A DNA stretch of 64,000 nucleotides. Origin: Granulicella sp. (GTDB taxonomy: Bacteria; Acidobacteriota; Terriglobia; Terriglobales; Acidobacteriaceae). Positions within the stretch are counted from its first letter, which is position 1. The number at the start of each line of letters is the position of its first letter. This document shows positions 45,101-53,882 of this stretch, piece by piece. Under the pieces are notes generated by a model. That model was given only the letters and a program-made list of their open reading frames with translations, made no database searches and was not told where the DNA came from. A program made the position numbers and the translations under genes. The stretch lies in contig DAHXNO010000105.1 of NCBI GenBank assembly GCA_027365345.1, positions 1 to 64,000 on the forward strand, in the 5' to 3' direction.

Positions 45101-45696
45101 AAGAACTGCTCGACGTTGGGCTCAAAGATGCCCTGCGTCGGGCTGTAGTTGTTTACCATCGGGAAGATCTCAGTGTCTTCCCGGGCGTCCTGGATGGTGC
45201 GGAGGATCTTGTTCTGATGGTCAACGCCGTGGACGCCGGAGGAGTCAACGACGGCGAAGGGGGTCTCATCCGAGGTGTAGGCGGTGAGCGATCCGTCCGG
45301 AGTGAGGACGTGGAGCCACTCGGGAAAGAGGATATCGATCTGTTTTACGTGCTCCTTGAAGGAGGCGTAGCTGCCCGGGTCAAGATCTGTATAAAAGGCG
45401 GCGCGTAGACCTTCGCCGTGGTTCAGAATAACGTCAGAGGGCTTGAGGTTCGTCTTTCGATGAGCCGAGCGGTTCAGCTTTTCACGGGAACGCAGTTCGG
45501 GGGCCGGAGGGTTGGAGAGAGCCCGGTAACGCCGAGTGACCGAATGAAAATTCAAGCCATGCATGGGCTTCATTCTGACCAGGCCCACCACGAAGACGAT
45601 CCCGACGGCGGCGCCTAGAAGAGCCAGCACGTCAAGTATGCGCCGCAATCGTTTCCAGCGTTTGCGTTGCGGATCGTAGAAGACTTGGTTTCTCAT
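42130..45696 (-). CDS. Three-module envelope polysaccharide protein: GH18-like, polysaccharide deacetylase (CE4) and GT2 synthase
   Basis: A 1188-aa inner-membrane protein. One N-terminal helix (VLALLGAAVGIVFVVGLV) leads to a GH18-like domain (about 80-440, YRGLDLGFQALPDD; INVPVDPGSLD; VLMNYGEHQWG). A CE4 domain follows with all metal and catalytic motifs: ALSFDDGPDP, NHTYSHPD, RPPYS and VILMHDGGGD. Two membrane helices then precede a processive GT2 domain: VLIPAFNEAKV, IDDGSTDGT, GIDADGV, EDADLT and QRFRW, with several C-terminal helices. The GH18 catalytic Glu (DxxDxDxE) appears to be Gln in LDLGFQ. It likely makes and trims a PNAG- or chitin-like polymer across the membrane. ATG 45696 is preferred over 45732. 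Confidence 0.9.
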   Translation of the reverse strand: MRNQVFYDPQRKRWKRLRRILDVLALLGAAVGIVFVVGLVRMKPMHGLNFHSVTRRYRALSNPPAPELRSREKLNRSAHRKTNLKPSDVILNHGEGLRAAFYTDLDPGSYASFKEHVKQIDILFPEWLHVLTPDGSLTAYTSDETPFAVVDSSGVHGVDHQNKILRTIQDAREDTEIFPMVNNYSPTQGIFEPNVEQFLLSPQARARFIHQIDLFLNTNTRYRGLDLGFQALPDDAQVAYSQLVGALYADLHSRNLRLYINVPVDPGSLDLKYLAAHSDGLVLMNYGEHQWGTDPGPIAGQDQFENNLRALMKAVPLQKIICSIGGYGYDWTNPLPPPANNRRGRPVRQDAQSAQTVYTTTMLSTQEAWQAASDADATISLDPNSLNPHFSYIDEDARVKHNVWFLDAVTALNQMRVAEALGIQTFAIQRLGLEDDSLWKIWDHPLKADPVKDLAQVAPGQDVDTEGDGDILRVTSPPQNGHRTLTMDDDPTIPKPFLSVVAETMDSYPLPYTLNQYGYHPKEVALSFDDGPDPEWTPKILAVLKKYHVVGTFFMIGDEAQDNIGLMKRVYRDGNEVGNHTYSHPDISEISQRQVVLQLNLTERLFAAELGVQPVYFRPPYSIDQEPDTNDQAAPVQAIQRLGYVIVGDKIDTNDWDVHPRKTPQEIVNSVFQQISEFNTKPWTRGSVILMHDGGGDRSATVAALPVLIQALRAHGYAIVPVSALIGKTSAEVMPPIKGRQRYYAFVDSIAFALISFFNHFVISVFFIGDVLMSVRLVIIGLFATIDRFRKRKDFATPAYQPRVAVLIPAFNEAKVIARTIRSVLMSNYKNIRIIVIDDGSTDGTAKIATDTYAKEIAAGRLTVLSKPNGGKADALNFGLVQIRDDEEVYIGIDADGVIAHDAISRLVTHFANPRIGAVAGNAKVGNRVNLWTRWQALEYITSQNFERRALDLFDVVTVVPGAIGAWRTSSVKAGGGYHPDTVAEDADLTMNLLEQGYAVIYEDRALAFTEAPANANDLARQRFRWSFGILQAVFKHRGAIANRLAMGLFALPNIVVFQILLPLVSPLIDLMFVAGVIHYFIDKHFHPSTTNPSDLYKLISFFAAFLLIDFATSALAFMLERKHPASKGDAWLLVHIWIQRFTYRQLFSWVLIRTVKRAIDGRSFNWDKLERTALMSKNAEKFLQDPR

Positions 45697-45711
45697 CGAT
45701 TGAAAAGGAGC

Positions 45712-45724
45712 TCTTCTTAAGATA
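45712..45724. promoter_or_regulatory. TCTTCTTAAGATA element, shared with the ygfZ upstream region
   Basis: An exact 13-nt match to 18399-18411, here 16 bp upstream of the GH18/CE4/GT2 start and about 77 bp upstream of the divergent membrane-protein gene. It centres on the palindrome TCTTAAGA. Function unknown. Confidence 0.3.
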
Positions 45725-45800
45725 ATACGCATTCCAGACGGAACAGAACCGCAGGAGCGGAATCCTGCCTTCGGCTCGAATGTAGATAGGATGCAGAGAA

Positions 45801-47261
45801 GTGGGCGAACGGAGACCGAGATACGGCTGGGGTGCGGCGCTGGCGGCAGGCGGATTGCTGCGTCTGCTGTTCTTCTATCGTCTGCGTCCGATGATCGGCG
45901 GGGATTCGCTCATCTACAGCGAACTGGCGCGTGATCTGTTGCGGCGCCATATCTATGCTTTCTCCGGAACGCCGCTTCAGCCTACGCTGATCCGTCTGCC
46001 TGGGTATCCGCTGTTTCTTGCCGCGTGTGATGCGGTCGGCGGCGGGGCGCACCCTGCGTTGGCGCTGTGGGTACAGATGCTTTTGGATCTGCTGGGATGC
46101 GCTGTGCTGGGATTACTGGCTGCGCGGCTGGCGGCAAGGGCGGGTGGAGATGCGGGAGCAGATGCAGAGCGGCGTGGGGCGACCCCTGCCCGAGTTGGCC
46201 TGGCGGCGGTGTGGCTCTCCGCGCTGTGCCCGTTTACGGCCAACTACGCGGTTGCCCTGATGCCTGAGTCCTTGAGTGTCTTTTGCGTGGTGACCACGCT
46301 CTTCGCTCTGGAGAGATGGGAGGCTTGTTGGAACGGCGGGGACGGGGCTCGCAGAGGAGAGGCCAAGGTTTGGACGGTGGTGATCGGGTGCTCTCTGGCC
46401 TGGGCCGTGTTGCTCAGGCCGGATGAGGGGTTGTTGGCGGCCGCGGTGTTGCCGGCGATGCTGTGGGCCGGATGGCGCGCCGGCGCGCGGGAAGGGCTGG
46501 GTTTGGCCAGACGCGTTCTTCCAGCGACGGCGGCTGGGCTGCTGGTTCTGCTGCCGATGCTGGCTTGGGGCGTGCGCAACTGGAGGGTCTTCCATTTGGT
46601 CCAGCCGTTGGCGCCGCGTTATGCAGAGGATCCGGATGAGACCCCGCCGCTGGGATTTTATTGCTGGTACCGGAGTTGGGCAATTGAGTACAAATCGAAC
46701 CTGGATATCTACTGGAGGTACGACGATGACCCGATCAGGCTCAGCGACCTGCCCGCGCGAGCGTTCGATAACGCGCAACAGAGATTACAGACCGAGGCGG
46801 TTTTCGATCGCTACAACAACTTACTGACGGCAACTCCGGAGTTGGACGCGGCCTTCGCTCAGATTGCGGATGAGCGGATTACAGAACATCCGCTGCGCTA
46901 TTACGTGGTTTTGCCCGTGGCGCGAGAGTTGGACATGTGGCTGCGGCCACGGCTGGCGTTTATGGCGATGCCGGTGGACTGGTGGGAGTTTGGCCGCCAT
47001 CCGAGAGAGTCTGCGGAGGAGACGGCCTATGCGCTGCTGAACGCGGGCTACCTGGCGTTGGCGCTGGTAGGCTTGCTGCGTTGGGAGCGGAGACGCTGGA
47101 ATGGCAGGGGGGTGGTGGCCTTTGCGATGCTTGGGTTTGTGGCGCTTCGCGTAGCCTTGCTGCTGACCCTGGACAACTCTGAGCCGCGCTACACGCTGGA
47201 GTGCTTTCCAGTGGTGATTGTGCTGGCGGCGCTGGCGCTGTTACCCCAGTTCAATGGTTGA
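45801..47261 (+). CDS. GT-C-like (ArnT/PMT type) integral membrane glycosyltransferase, putative
   Basis: A 486-aa protein with about ten hydrophobic segments (LRLLFFYRLRP, VQMLLDLLGCAVLGLLAARL, LLVLLPMLAWGVRN, GYLALALVGLLRW). The first periplasmic loop contains GDSLIYSELARDLL, an acidic motif after the first helix as in GT39/GT83-like enzymes, and RLPGYPLFLA. These features fit a polyprenyl-phosphate-sugar-dependent transferase. Its divergent neighbour makes an envelope polysaccharide, which is consistent. Start is GTG 45801. Its end overlaps the convergent LolA-like gene by 11 bp. Confidence 0.7.
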   Translation: MGERRPRYGWGAALAAGGLLRLLFFYRLRPMIGGDSLIYSELARDLLRRHIYAFSGTPLQPTLIRLPGYPLFLAACDAVGGGAHPALALWVQMLLDLLGCAVLGLLAARLAARAGGDAGADAERRGATPARVGLAAVWLSALCPFTANYAVALMPESLSVFCVVTTLFALERWEACWNGGDGARRGEAKVWTVVIGCSLAWAVLLRPDEGLLAAAVLPAMLWAGWRAGAREGLGLARRVLPATAAGLLVLLPMLAWGVRNWRVFHLVQPLAPRYAEDPDETPPLGFYCWYRSWAIEYKSNLDIYWRYDDDPIRLSDLPARAFDNAQQRLQTEAVFDRYNNLLTATPELDAAFAQIADERITEHPLRYYVVLPVARELDMWLRPRLAFMAMPVDWWEFGRHPRESAEETAYALLNAGYLALALVGLLRWERRRWNGRGVVAFAMLGFVALRVALLLTLDNSEPRYTLECFPVVIVLAALALLPQFNG

Positions 47262-47958
47262 CGATGCTGGTGTGGGAGTTCTTTTTGATCTCAAAGGTCT
47301 TCATGTCAATGTGGCTGTTGTACTTGATATCAGCATAGTTGCAGGTGCGGCGATCGTCGTTGCTGAGGTAGAAGATCTGGCGCAAGGAGAGAGCACGGGT
47401 GGGATCCACCCAGATGGTGATGTGGGTGAAGTTTTTTTCGCCAGGATCTTTGCTGGTGAGGTCTAGTTTCTCGGTTCGGATCTGCCTGGCGCCCTGAGGG
47501 AGGGTCTCTGTGCCCAGATCCTGAATATTCCAGGATTTTGCCAGATCCGTGCCACTGCCTCCGAAGCCGAGCGTGATGTAGCGCTCTTCCTGCGCCTGGT
47601 TGGAACCGGCGTGCAGCAGCGTGAGCTGATTGACGCCAGGGTCGAAGAGTTCCAGCAGCCCATCCTTGTATTCCACGACCTTTTGCGGTTTACCGCCTGG
47701 ACCATCGATGACCACGCCCATCTGAATAGCTTTGTCTTTGCGCAGGAAGTAGATGGAGCCGGTCTGGGAGGTAGTGTCGCGAATGACGCGCTCGTAATAC
47801 TGGCAGTCCATTTGGGCGCGGGCGCTGCGGAACTCCGCGCTGGCCTGATTCATTTGCTGCAGAATCGTGCTGAGATGGGAGGAGTTGGACTGCGCAGAGA
47901 GTGCAAGGGGAAGGCTGGTTAGGGCCAGGGCTGCGGTGAGCATCGGGCGGCGAAACAT
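47251..47958 (-). CDS. LolA-like outer-membrane lipoprotein-sorting protein
   Basis: A 235-aa exported protein with signal peptide (PMLTAALALTSLPLALSAQ). The mature part follows the LolA-like fold with STILQQMNQASAEFRSARAQM at the start, a beta-rich region (TGSIYFLRKDKAIQMGVVIDG, KVVEYKDGLLELFDPGVNQLTLL) and WVDPTRALSLRQIFYLSNDDRRTCNYADIKYN. This is the LolA-related family of outer-membrane lipoprotein carriers, of which several paralogues occur per genome in this group. ATG 47958 is preferred; the track adds 16 residues. Confidence 0.75.
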   Translation of the reverse strand: MFRRPMLTAALALTSLPLALSAQSNSSHLSTILQQMNQASAEFRSARAQMDCQYYERVIRDTTSQTGSIYFLRKDKAIQMGVVIDGPGGKPQKVVEYKDGLLELFDPGVNQLTLLHAGSNQAQEERYITLGFGGSGTDLAKSWNIQDLGTETLPQGARQIRTEKLDLTSKDPGEKNFTHITIWVDPTRALSLRQIFYLSNDDRRTCNYADIKYNSHIDMKTFEIKKNSHTSIVNH

Positions 47959-48152
47959 GGACGTTAGACTCCTGCAACGGCTGCTGGGGTTGGATCGGTT
48001 CAGCACGGGCGAACTCTGGATTGCTGCTGCACGCTTGGAAATACCGGGTTGGGCAGCGTCGCTATAAATCTCTTTGTACCGGCTCCAGGCCCAGGCTATG
48101 GTGGGCTGTCTGGTAAGTGGTTCAGGGCCAGAGCGCGCGCAGCATGCGTAAT

Positions 48153-48530
48153 CTAGCGGACGATGGTGGCGTCATAGGCGACGACGTGACCTTTGGCATC
48201 GACTACGGGGGAGTACTTTTCGACAGTAACTTCGCCGGAGATAGGCTCGACGACATTGAGGATCGCCTGGCGCAGGGCAGCGTCGGATTTTGCGCCGCGC
48301 AGGTCATCGACACGGATCTCATAGACGAAGGTTGGCTCTTCGTCGGCCCCGCGCGCCGCCTTTACCAGCACCTCACTGTGCTGCAGCGGAACCTGCTGGA
48401 CGGGTCTGTCCTTGAAGTCAATGAAGCGCGGAGAGAGAAAGAGGAAGAGCAGAATCAGGGTGACCATCACGTCATAGTGAAAGCTGCCGCGCTCGTAGGT
48501 CCAAAAGATGTAGCTGCGCAGGGTATTCAT
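48153..48530 (-). CDS. Small membrane protein coupled to serS
   Basis: A 125-aa protein with one membrane helix ([17 protein letters not shown]) after a short N-terminal segment ([14 protein letters not shown]) and a soluble domain outside it. The start overlaps the serS stop by four bases (ATGA), implying coupled translation. I do not recognise a family. The short, well-defined topology and coupling argue that it is real. No link to seryl-tRNA synthesis is obvious. Confidence 0.7.
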   Translation of the reverse strand: MNTLRSYIFWTYERGSFHYDVMVTLILLFLFLSPRFIDFKDRPVQQVPLQHSEVLVKAARGADEEPTFVYEIRVDDLRGAKSDAALRQAILNVVEPISGEVTVEKYSPVVDAKGHVVAYDATIVR

Positions 48531-49858
48531 AGTGCACGTCCGAAGGATTGGCGGGTGATGACGGTTTCTCCGTTCATATAAGGAACCAGGGCCTGGGGAA
48601 TGCGGACCGAGCCGTCGGCCTGCTGATAGTTCTCCAGGATGGCGAGGTAGGTGCGGCCAATGGCCAGGCCGCTTCCGTTGAGGGTGTGGACGAACTCAGC
48701 TTTACTGGCTCCGGCGGGGCGGTAACGAATGTTGGCGCGGCGAGCCTGGAAGCTCTCAAAGTTGGAGCAAGAGGAGATCTCACGGTAGGTTTGCTGGCCA
48801 GGAAGCCATACCTCCAGGTCGTAGGTCTTGGCGGAGCTGAAGCCCATATCCCCGGTGCAGAGAAGCATGCGCCGGTAGGGAAGGCCGAGGCGTTCGAGGA
48901 CCGTTTCGGCGTGGCGGGTGAGCGCCTCATGCTCGGCGTAGGAGTCTTCTGGACGGGTGAACTTGACCAGTTCGACTTTTTGGAACTGATGCTGGCGGAT
49001 CATGCCGCGCGTGTCCTTGCCGTAGGAGCCGGCCTCAGAGCGGAAGCAGGGCGTGTACGCTGTGAAGCTGATGGAGCCGCAGGAGAGATCGATGGCCTCA
49101 TCACGGAAGATGTTGGTCACCGGGACCTCGGCGGTCGGGATCAACCAATGGTCGCTCTCCTGCAACTCGCCTGGGATGTACGGGCCTCTGTCGTCGCAGT
49201 GAAACAGGTCCACGGCGAACTTGGGGAGTTGGCCGGTGCCGAAGAGCGAGCAGGAGTTGACCAGGCTGGGAGGCAGAACTTCGACGTAGCCGTGCTCCTG
49301 GGTGTGCAGGTCCAGCATGAAGTTGGCCAGGGCGCGCTCCAGGCGAGCGCCAGAGCCGAGTTGCAGGACGAAGCGCGCTCCGGAGATCTTGGCCGCCCGC
49401 TCGAAGTCCAGGATGCCGAGCTGCTCGCCGATCTCCCAGTGAGGCCTGGCTGGGAAGTCAAAGTTGGGGATCTCTCCCCAGGTCTTCTGACAGATGTTTT
49501 CGTGCTCAGAGGCTCCGACAGGCACGGAGGGGTGGGGAAGGTTGGGCAAGGACTCCAGCAGCGTGCGTAATTTCTGGTCAGCCTGGGCTGCGAGCGCCTC
49601 CAGTTGCTCGGTTTTCTCTTTGAGCGCGGAGGTCTGGGCAGCGATCAGAGAAGTGTCCGCGCCCTCTCGCTTCAGACGGCCGAACTCCGCGGAGAGGGCG
49701 TTGCGCTGGGCTTTGAGTGTCTCCGCTTCGGTGATGGCCGAACGGCGCTCGGCGTCCAGAGTGGAGAATCCACGCAGAAGGGAAGGGTCTATGCCGCGCC
49801 GTCCCAACCTCTCTTCGACCAGCGGAAGGTTGCCTCGCACAAATGCCAAATCATACAT
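48527..49858 (-). CDS. serS: Seryl-tRNA synthetase
   Basis: A 443-aa class II synthetase that charges tRNA-Ser in the cytosol. The N-terminal tRNA-binding coiled coil is at about 30-105 ([21 protein letters not shown]). Class II motif 2 is [21 protein letters not shown] and motif 3 is [18 protein letters not shown], with TAEVPVTN for the serine pocket. Length and motif order match standard bacterial SerRS. It is followed by a coupled small membrane protein and is divergent from purH. Confidence 0.97.
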   Translation of the reverse strand: MYDLAFVRGNLPLVEERLGRRGIDPSLLRGFSTLDAERRSAITEAETLKAQRNALSAEFGRLKREGADTSLIAAQTSALKEKTEQLEALAAQADQKLRTLLESLPNLPHPSVPVGASEHENICQKTWGEIPNFDFPARPHWEIGEQLGILDFERAAKISGARFVLQLGSGARLERALANFMLDLHTQEHGYVEVLPPSLVNSCSLFGTGQLPKFAVDLFHCDDRGPYIPGELQESDHWLIPTAEVPVTNIFRDEAIDLSCGSISFTAYTPCFRSEAGSYGKDTRGMIRQHQFQKVELVKFTRPEDSYAEHEALTRHAETVLERLGLPYRRMLLCTGDMGFSSAKTYDLEVWLPGQQTYREISSCSNFESFQARRANIRYRPAGASKAEFVHTLNGSGLAIGRTYLAILENYQQADGSVRIPQALVPYMNGETVITRQSFGRAL

Positions 49859-49979
49859 ATTGCTCTATTTTATCGTGCATTCGTCGCGTGTTGGGGAGTG
49901 CGAAACCGTCCACTTGGCGCCTTCCGCGCCTGGAGCGCTGTTCGGCATCCACAGAAGATGCGCTTAGAATTTAAAGCGT

Positions 49980-51590
49980 ATGAACGATCTGGAGATGGAA
50001 AAGACGGCTGGCAAGAAGGCCGTACGGCGTGCCCTGTTCTCAGTAACCGATAAGACAGGGGTTGTGGAGTTCGCTCGAACTTTGGCGGACCTGGGAGTGG
50101 AACTGGTATCCACGGGAGGAACCTCCAAGGCGCTGCGGGACGCCGGGCTGGCGGTGAAGGACGTCGCCGAACTGACCGGCTTTCCGGAGATGCTGGATGG
50201 GCGGGTGAAGACGCTGCACCCGGGCGTGCATGGAGGGATTCTGCATCGCAGAGATCTTCCCGAGCATGTGGCGGCGGTGACCAGGCACGGGATTGCGCCG
50301 ATCGATATGGTAGTGGTCAACTTGTATGCGTTTGAGAAGACCGCGGCGCGGCCCGGCGTGACCACACCGGAGCTGATTGAGAATATCGATATTGGAGGCC
50401 CGTCCATGCTGCGCTCCGCAGCGAAGAACTTTGCGGATGTGGCCGTGGTGAGCGACGTTGCCGACTACGCGATATTGAGCGAGGAGCTGCGCGCTAACGC
50501 CGGCAGCCTTGGGCTTGCCACGCGCTGGCGGCTGGCGCGCAAGGCCTTTGCCACCACCGCGGCCTATGACGCTGCGATTGCCACTACGCTGGAGACGCTG
50601 CCGGACGATCCTGGCGCGGAGAAAACCACGGCTGCCAAGGCGGAGCTGCCGCCGGTGCTGAGGCTCTCCGCCAGATTGAAAAATCCGCTGCGTTATGGGG
50701 AGAATCCGCACCAGACGGCGGGTGTGTACAGTGACGGCTCCGGGAAGGGGATTGCCAACGCCGAGCAGTTGCAAGGCAAGGAGCTGAGCTACAACAACCT
50801 GGTGGACCTGGATGCCTGCTGGGCGATGGCGAGCGAGTTTGAGCATCCGGCCGTGATTATTGTGAAGCACACCAACCCCTGCGGCATAGCCATGGGGCCA
50901 ACCGTGGAACAGGCCTATCTTCGCGCACTGGCTGCGGACCCGGTATCCGCCTTTGGCGGAGTGATTGGCGTGAACAGGGTGGTGGATGGAGCCGCCGCAT
51001 CAGAGATGGCCAAACTGTTTGTAGAGGCGATTGTGGCGCCCGGGTTTACGGCGGAGGCGCTGGAACGGTTTGCGGTGAAGAAGAATCTGCGCCTGCTGAA
51101 GATTGAGCCGCCGGCTCTGGGACGCGTGATCAAACAGATCTCCGGAGGCTATCTGTTGCAGGACGAAGACCGGGCGCTGGTAACGGCCGGCAGCCTGACC
51201 TTCCCCACCGAGCGCAAGCCAAGCGCGGACGAGGTTCAGGCGATGCTGTTCTCCTGGAAGGTGTGCAAACACGTCAAGTCGAATGCCATTGTGTATGCGC
51301 GGTTGGATGGCGGATTTGGGCAGACCGTGGGGATTGGCGCCGGGCAGATGAGCCGCGTGGATGCGGCCCGCTTTGGAGCGATGAAGGCCGTGCTGCCGCT
51401 AGAGGGTACGGTTGCGGCCTCTGACGCGTTCTTTCCCTTCCCGGATGGTGTTGAAACCATTGCACATGCCGGTGCAACTGCGATTATCCAGCCAGGCGGC
51501 TCGGTGCGCGACGCGGAGGTGATTGAAGCTGCCAACCGGCTTGGCTTGGCCATGGCATTTACAGGAATCCGCCATTTCCTGCACGGGTAG
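49980..51590 (+). CDS. purH: Bifunctional AICAR formyltransferase/IMP cyclohydrolase
   Basis: A 536-aa enzyme for the last two steps of de novo IMP synthesis. The N-terminal IMP cyclohydrolase domain (1-200) shows RALFSVTDKTGVVEFA, STGGTSKALRDAG, GFPEMLDGRVKTLHP and ENIDIGGPSMLRSAAKN. The AICAR transformylase domain contains RYGENPHQTA, LQGKELSYNN, the catalytic KHTNPCG and VCKHVKSNAIVYA. All landmarks are intact. It is divergent from serS across about 120 bp. Confidence 0.97.
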   Translation: MNDLEMEKTAGKKAVRRALFSVTDKTGVVEFARTLADLGVELVSTGGTSKALRDAGLAVKDVAELTGFPEMLDGRVKTLHPGVHGGILHRRDLPEHVAAVTRHGIAPIDMVVVNLYAFEKTAARPGVTTPELIENIDIGGPSMLRSAAKNFADVAVVSDVADYAILSEELRANAGSLGLATRWRLARKAFATTAAYDAAIATTLETLPDDPGAEKTTAAKAELPPVLRLSARLKNPLRYGENPHQTAGVYSDGSGKGIANAEQLQGKELSYNNLVDLDACWAMASEFEHPAVIIVKHTNPCGIAMGPTVEQAYLRALAADPVSAFGGVIGVNRVVDGAAASEMAKLFVEAIVAPGFTAEALERFAVKKNLRLLKIEPPALGRVIKQISGGYLLQDEDRALVTAGSLTFPTERKPSADEVQAMLFSWKVCKHVKSNAIVYARLDGGFGQTVGIGAGQMSRVDAARFGAMKAVLPLEGTVAASDAFFPFPDGVETIAHAGATAIIQPGGSVRDAEVIEAANRLGLAMAFTGIRHFLHG

Positions 51591-51750
51591 CGGCGGGAAG
51601 ATGGCGGAAAAGGAGGAACGCGATCGGGAACTGGTGCAATCGCATCCAAACCTTGTAATGTACCGTCTAAGGGAGAGATAGAGCGAAGCCCGACGTGTCT
51701 CGCCAAATGCCCAGGGTTTTCCCTTGGGATTCCGAAGTTCAGGATTCTTC

Positions 51751-53832
51751 ATGAGCCGATTTGTTATCCGCACCACTCTCGCCTCTTTTGCCGTTGCGGT
51801 CTTCGGCTCGCCTCTCTTTGTCTGCGCGCAGGCCTCCAGCGCTGCGGCGAATGCTGCGGCCAAGAGTACGCAGCCGGTGGATTACGCCGAGTCTTACTAT
51901 CACTACGGCATGGCCAAGCTTTATGAAAATGATGCGGTAGCCACGGGCCGGCAGGATCTGGCCACCCAGGCGATCGAACAGTACAAGCTGGCTCTGGATG
52001 CCGATCCTAACTCACGCATTCTGCAGGATGGAGTGGCTAACCTGTACTTCCGGCTGGGCAGAATCCGTGAGGCGGTGGCGGCGGCGCAAGACCAGATTGC
52101 CAAGCATCCAGACGATATTGATGCCCACCTCCTGCTGGGTCACGTCTATCTGCGGTCCATTGGGGATGGGCAGGGGCCCGAGACCCAGCAGATGTTGCAG
52201 GCCGCCATCAAGGAGTATGAAACCATTGTTTCCCTTAAGCCGGGAGACTTGGAGAACCGGCTGTTATTGGGGCAGTTGTATAACCTGAATCACCAGACAT
52301 TGAAGGCCGATGAGCAATACAAGGCTGCGCAGAAGATCGATCCGACCAATGAGGATGTCGTGCTGGACATTGCGCGTCAGTATTCCGAACAGGGCGATCT
52401 GAACCATGCTGCGAAGGTGATTGAGGCCGTGCCCCAGAGTGACAGAACCGCACGGATGGACTTTGCGCTGGCCGGTCTTTACGACCAGTTGAAGCGCCCC
52501 AAGGATGCTGCCACGGCGTATCAGGCCGCGCTGGAGCAAGACCCAGGAAACACGAGTGCGGAGCGCGGGCTGGCTACCGCGCTGACCCGAGCCGGCGAGA
52601 CGGCTGAGGCAGCGAAGGTGAATGCAGAGATTCTGGCATCCAATCCGGACGACCCCCAGGCCCTGATGCGTGAGGGAGAGATGCAGCGTCAGAAGGGTGA
52701 GTTCGCCCAGGCGCTGGCCACCTTCAAGAAGGTGGAGGCTCAGATCTCCAATGGAACCGATCCTGAACTGATCTATAACGAGGCGCTGACCTACGACGGG
52801 CTGGGCCGTTTTCCAGAGGCGATCAAGGCTGTGAAGCTGTTGCTGAGTGTTACTGCGTCTCCGGACGGCCAGTACAGCGGCGATTCGGAGCAGAATCGTG
52901 CGGCGTTGTTGCAGTTGCTGGGTAGCGTGGAGCGCGAGGCCGGCGATGAAGATGGCGCCCTCAGCGCCTATCAGCAGATGGCGGCGCTGGGCGGAAGCTT
53001 TGCGGCCCAGGGGTATGACTCTCAGGTGGATGCCTACCGCGATGCTCACCAATGGGCCAAAGCCTTGCAGGTAGCAGCGGAGGCGGCCAAAGCCATGCCG
53101 GCCAACCATGATGTGCAACTTACCTACGCTTTACAACTGGCCGACGCGGGCAAGCTTGCGGAGGCGGTGAAACTGGCGCGCGCACAGTTGACCGGGACGC
53201 CGGATGATCGCGACGTGTACTACGACCTGGCTGAAATGTATGTGCGCGCCAAGCGCTGGAAGGATGCATCCAGCGCCTTTGATCAGGCGGCCGTGCTGGC
53301 GACCAAGCCTGATGACAAAGTGATCCTGTATTACTTCCGGGGCGATGCGGAGCTGCGCGAGAAGGCTTACGATGACGCGGAAGCGGACTTCCGCAAGGGC
53401 CTGGCGATCTCGCCTGACAATGCATCCATCGAGAATGATCTGGGGTATATGTATGCCGACCGCGGCATCAAGCTGGACCAGGCGGTCGCCATGCTAAAGA
53501 AGGCGGTGGCCTCCGATCCGCAAAACTACGCCTTTCTCGATTCGCTCGCCTGGGCTTACTACAAGCAGGGCATGTATGCGTTAGCCGAAAACTATGAGCG
53601 CAGGGCAGTGCAGCGGATGCCTGACGATCCGACGGTTCTCGCGCATCTGGGCGATATAGAGGCGAAGAACGGCAAGCTGCAATTGGCGATCGACGATTGG
53701 CAGAAGTCGCTGCAGGAGTTCCAAACCTCGCTGGCGCCCGACATTGATTCGGCCGATGTGACGGCGGTGCGGCACGATCTGGAGAGTGCGCGGATTCGTC
53801 TGGCGCATCTGGGTGAGGCTCCTGCCAAGTAA
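51751..53832 (+). CDS. Exported tetratricopeptide-repeat protein
   Basis: A 693-aa protein with a signal peptide (TTLASFAVAVFGSPLFVCAQA) and TPR motifs through most of its length, for example QAIEQYKLALDADPNSRILQDGVANLYFRLGRIREAV, KEYETIVSLKPGDLENRLLLG and AEADFRKGLAISPDNASIENDLGYMYADRG. Such proteins act as periplasmic or outer-membrane scaffolds. The neighbouring genes (purH, dgt) do not suggest a partner. ATG 51751 begins the signal peptide; the track start 51724 adds nine residues. Confidence 0.88.
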   Translation: MSRFVIRTTLASFAVAVFGSPLFVCAQASSAAANAAAKSTQPVDYAESYYHYGMAKLYENDAVATGRQDLATQAIEQYKLALDADPNSRILQDGVANLYFRLGRIREAVAAAQDQIAKHPDDIDAHLLLGHVYLRSIGDGQGPETQQMLQAAIKEYETIVSLKPGDLENRLLLGQLYNLNHQTLKADEQYKAAQKIDPTNEDVVLDIARQYSEQGDLNHAAKVIEAVPQSDRTARMDFALAGLYDQLKRPKDAATAYQAALEQDPGNTSAERGLATALTRAGETAEAAKVNAEILASNPDDPQALMREGEMQRQKGEFAQALATFKKVEAQISNGTDPELIYNEALTYDGLGRFPEAIKAVKLLLSVTASPDGQYSGDSEQNRAALLQLLGSVEREAGDEDGALSAYQQMAALGGSFAAQGYDSQVDAYRDAHQWAKALQVAAEAAKAMPANHDVQLTYALQLADAGKLAEAVKLARAQLTGTPDDRDVYYDLAEMYVRAKRWKDASSAFDQAAVLATKPDDKVILYYFRGDAELREKAYDDAEADFRKGLAISPDNASIENDLGYMYADRGIKLDQAVAMLKKAVASDPQNYAFLDSLAWAYYKQGMYALAENYERRAVQRMPDDPTVLAHLGDIEAKNGKLQLAIDDWQKSLQEFQTSLAPDIDSADVTAVRHDLESARIRLAHLGEAPAK

Positions 53833-53882
53833 GGGCGTTCGCTGCCGGATGCAGGCGATGCTCGCGCTACACTTGGTACAGA

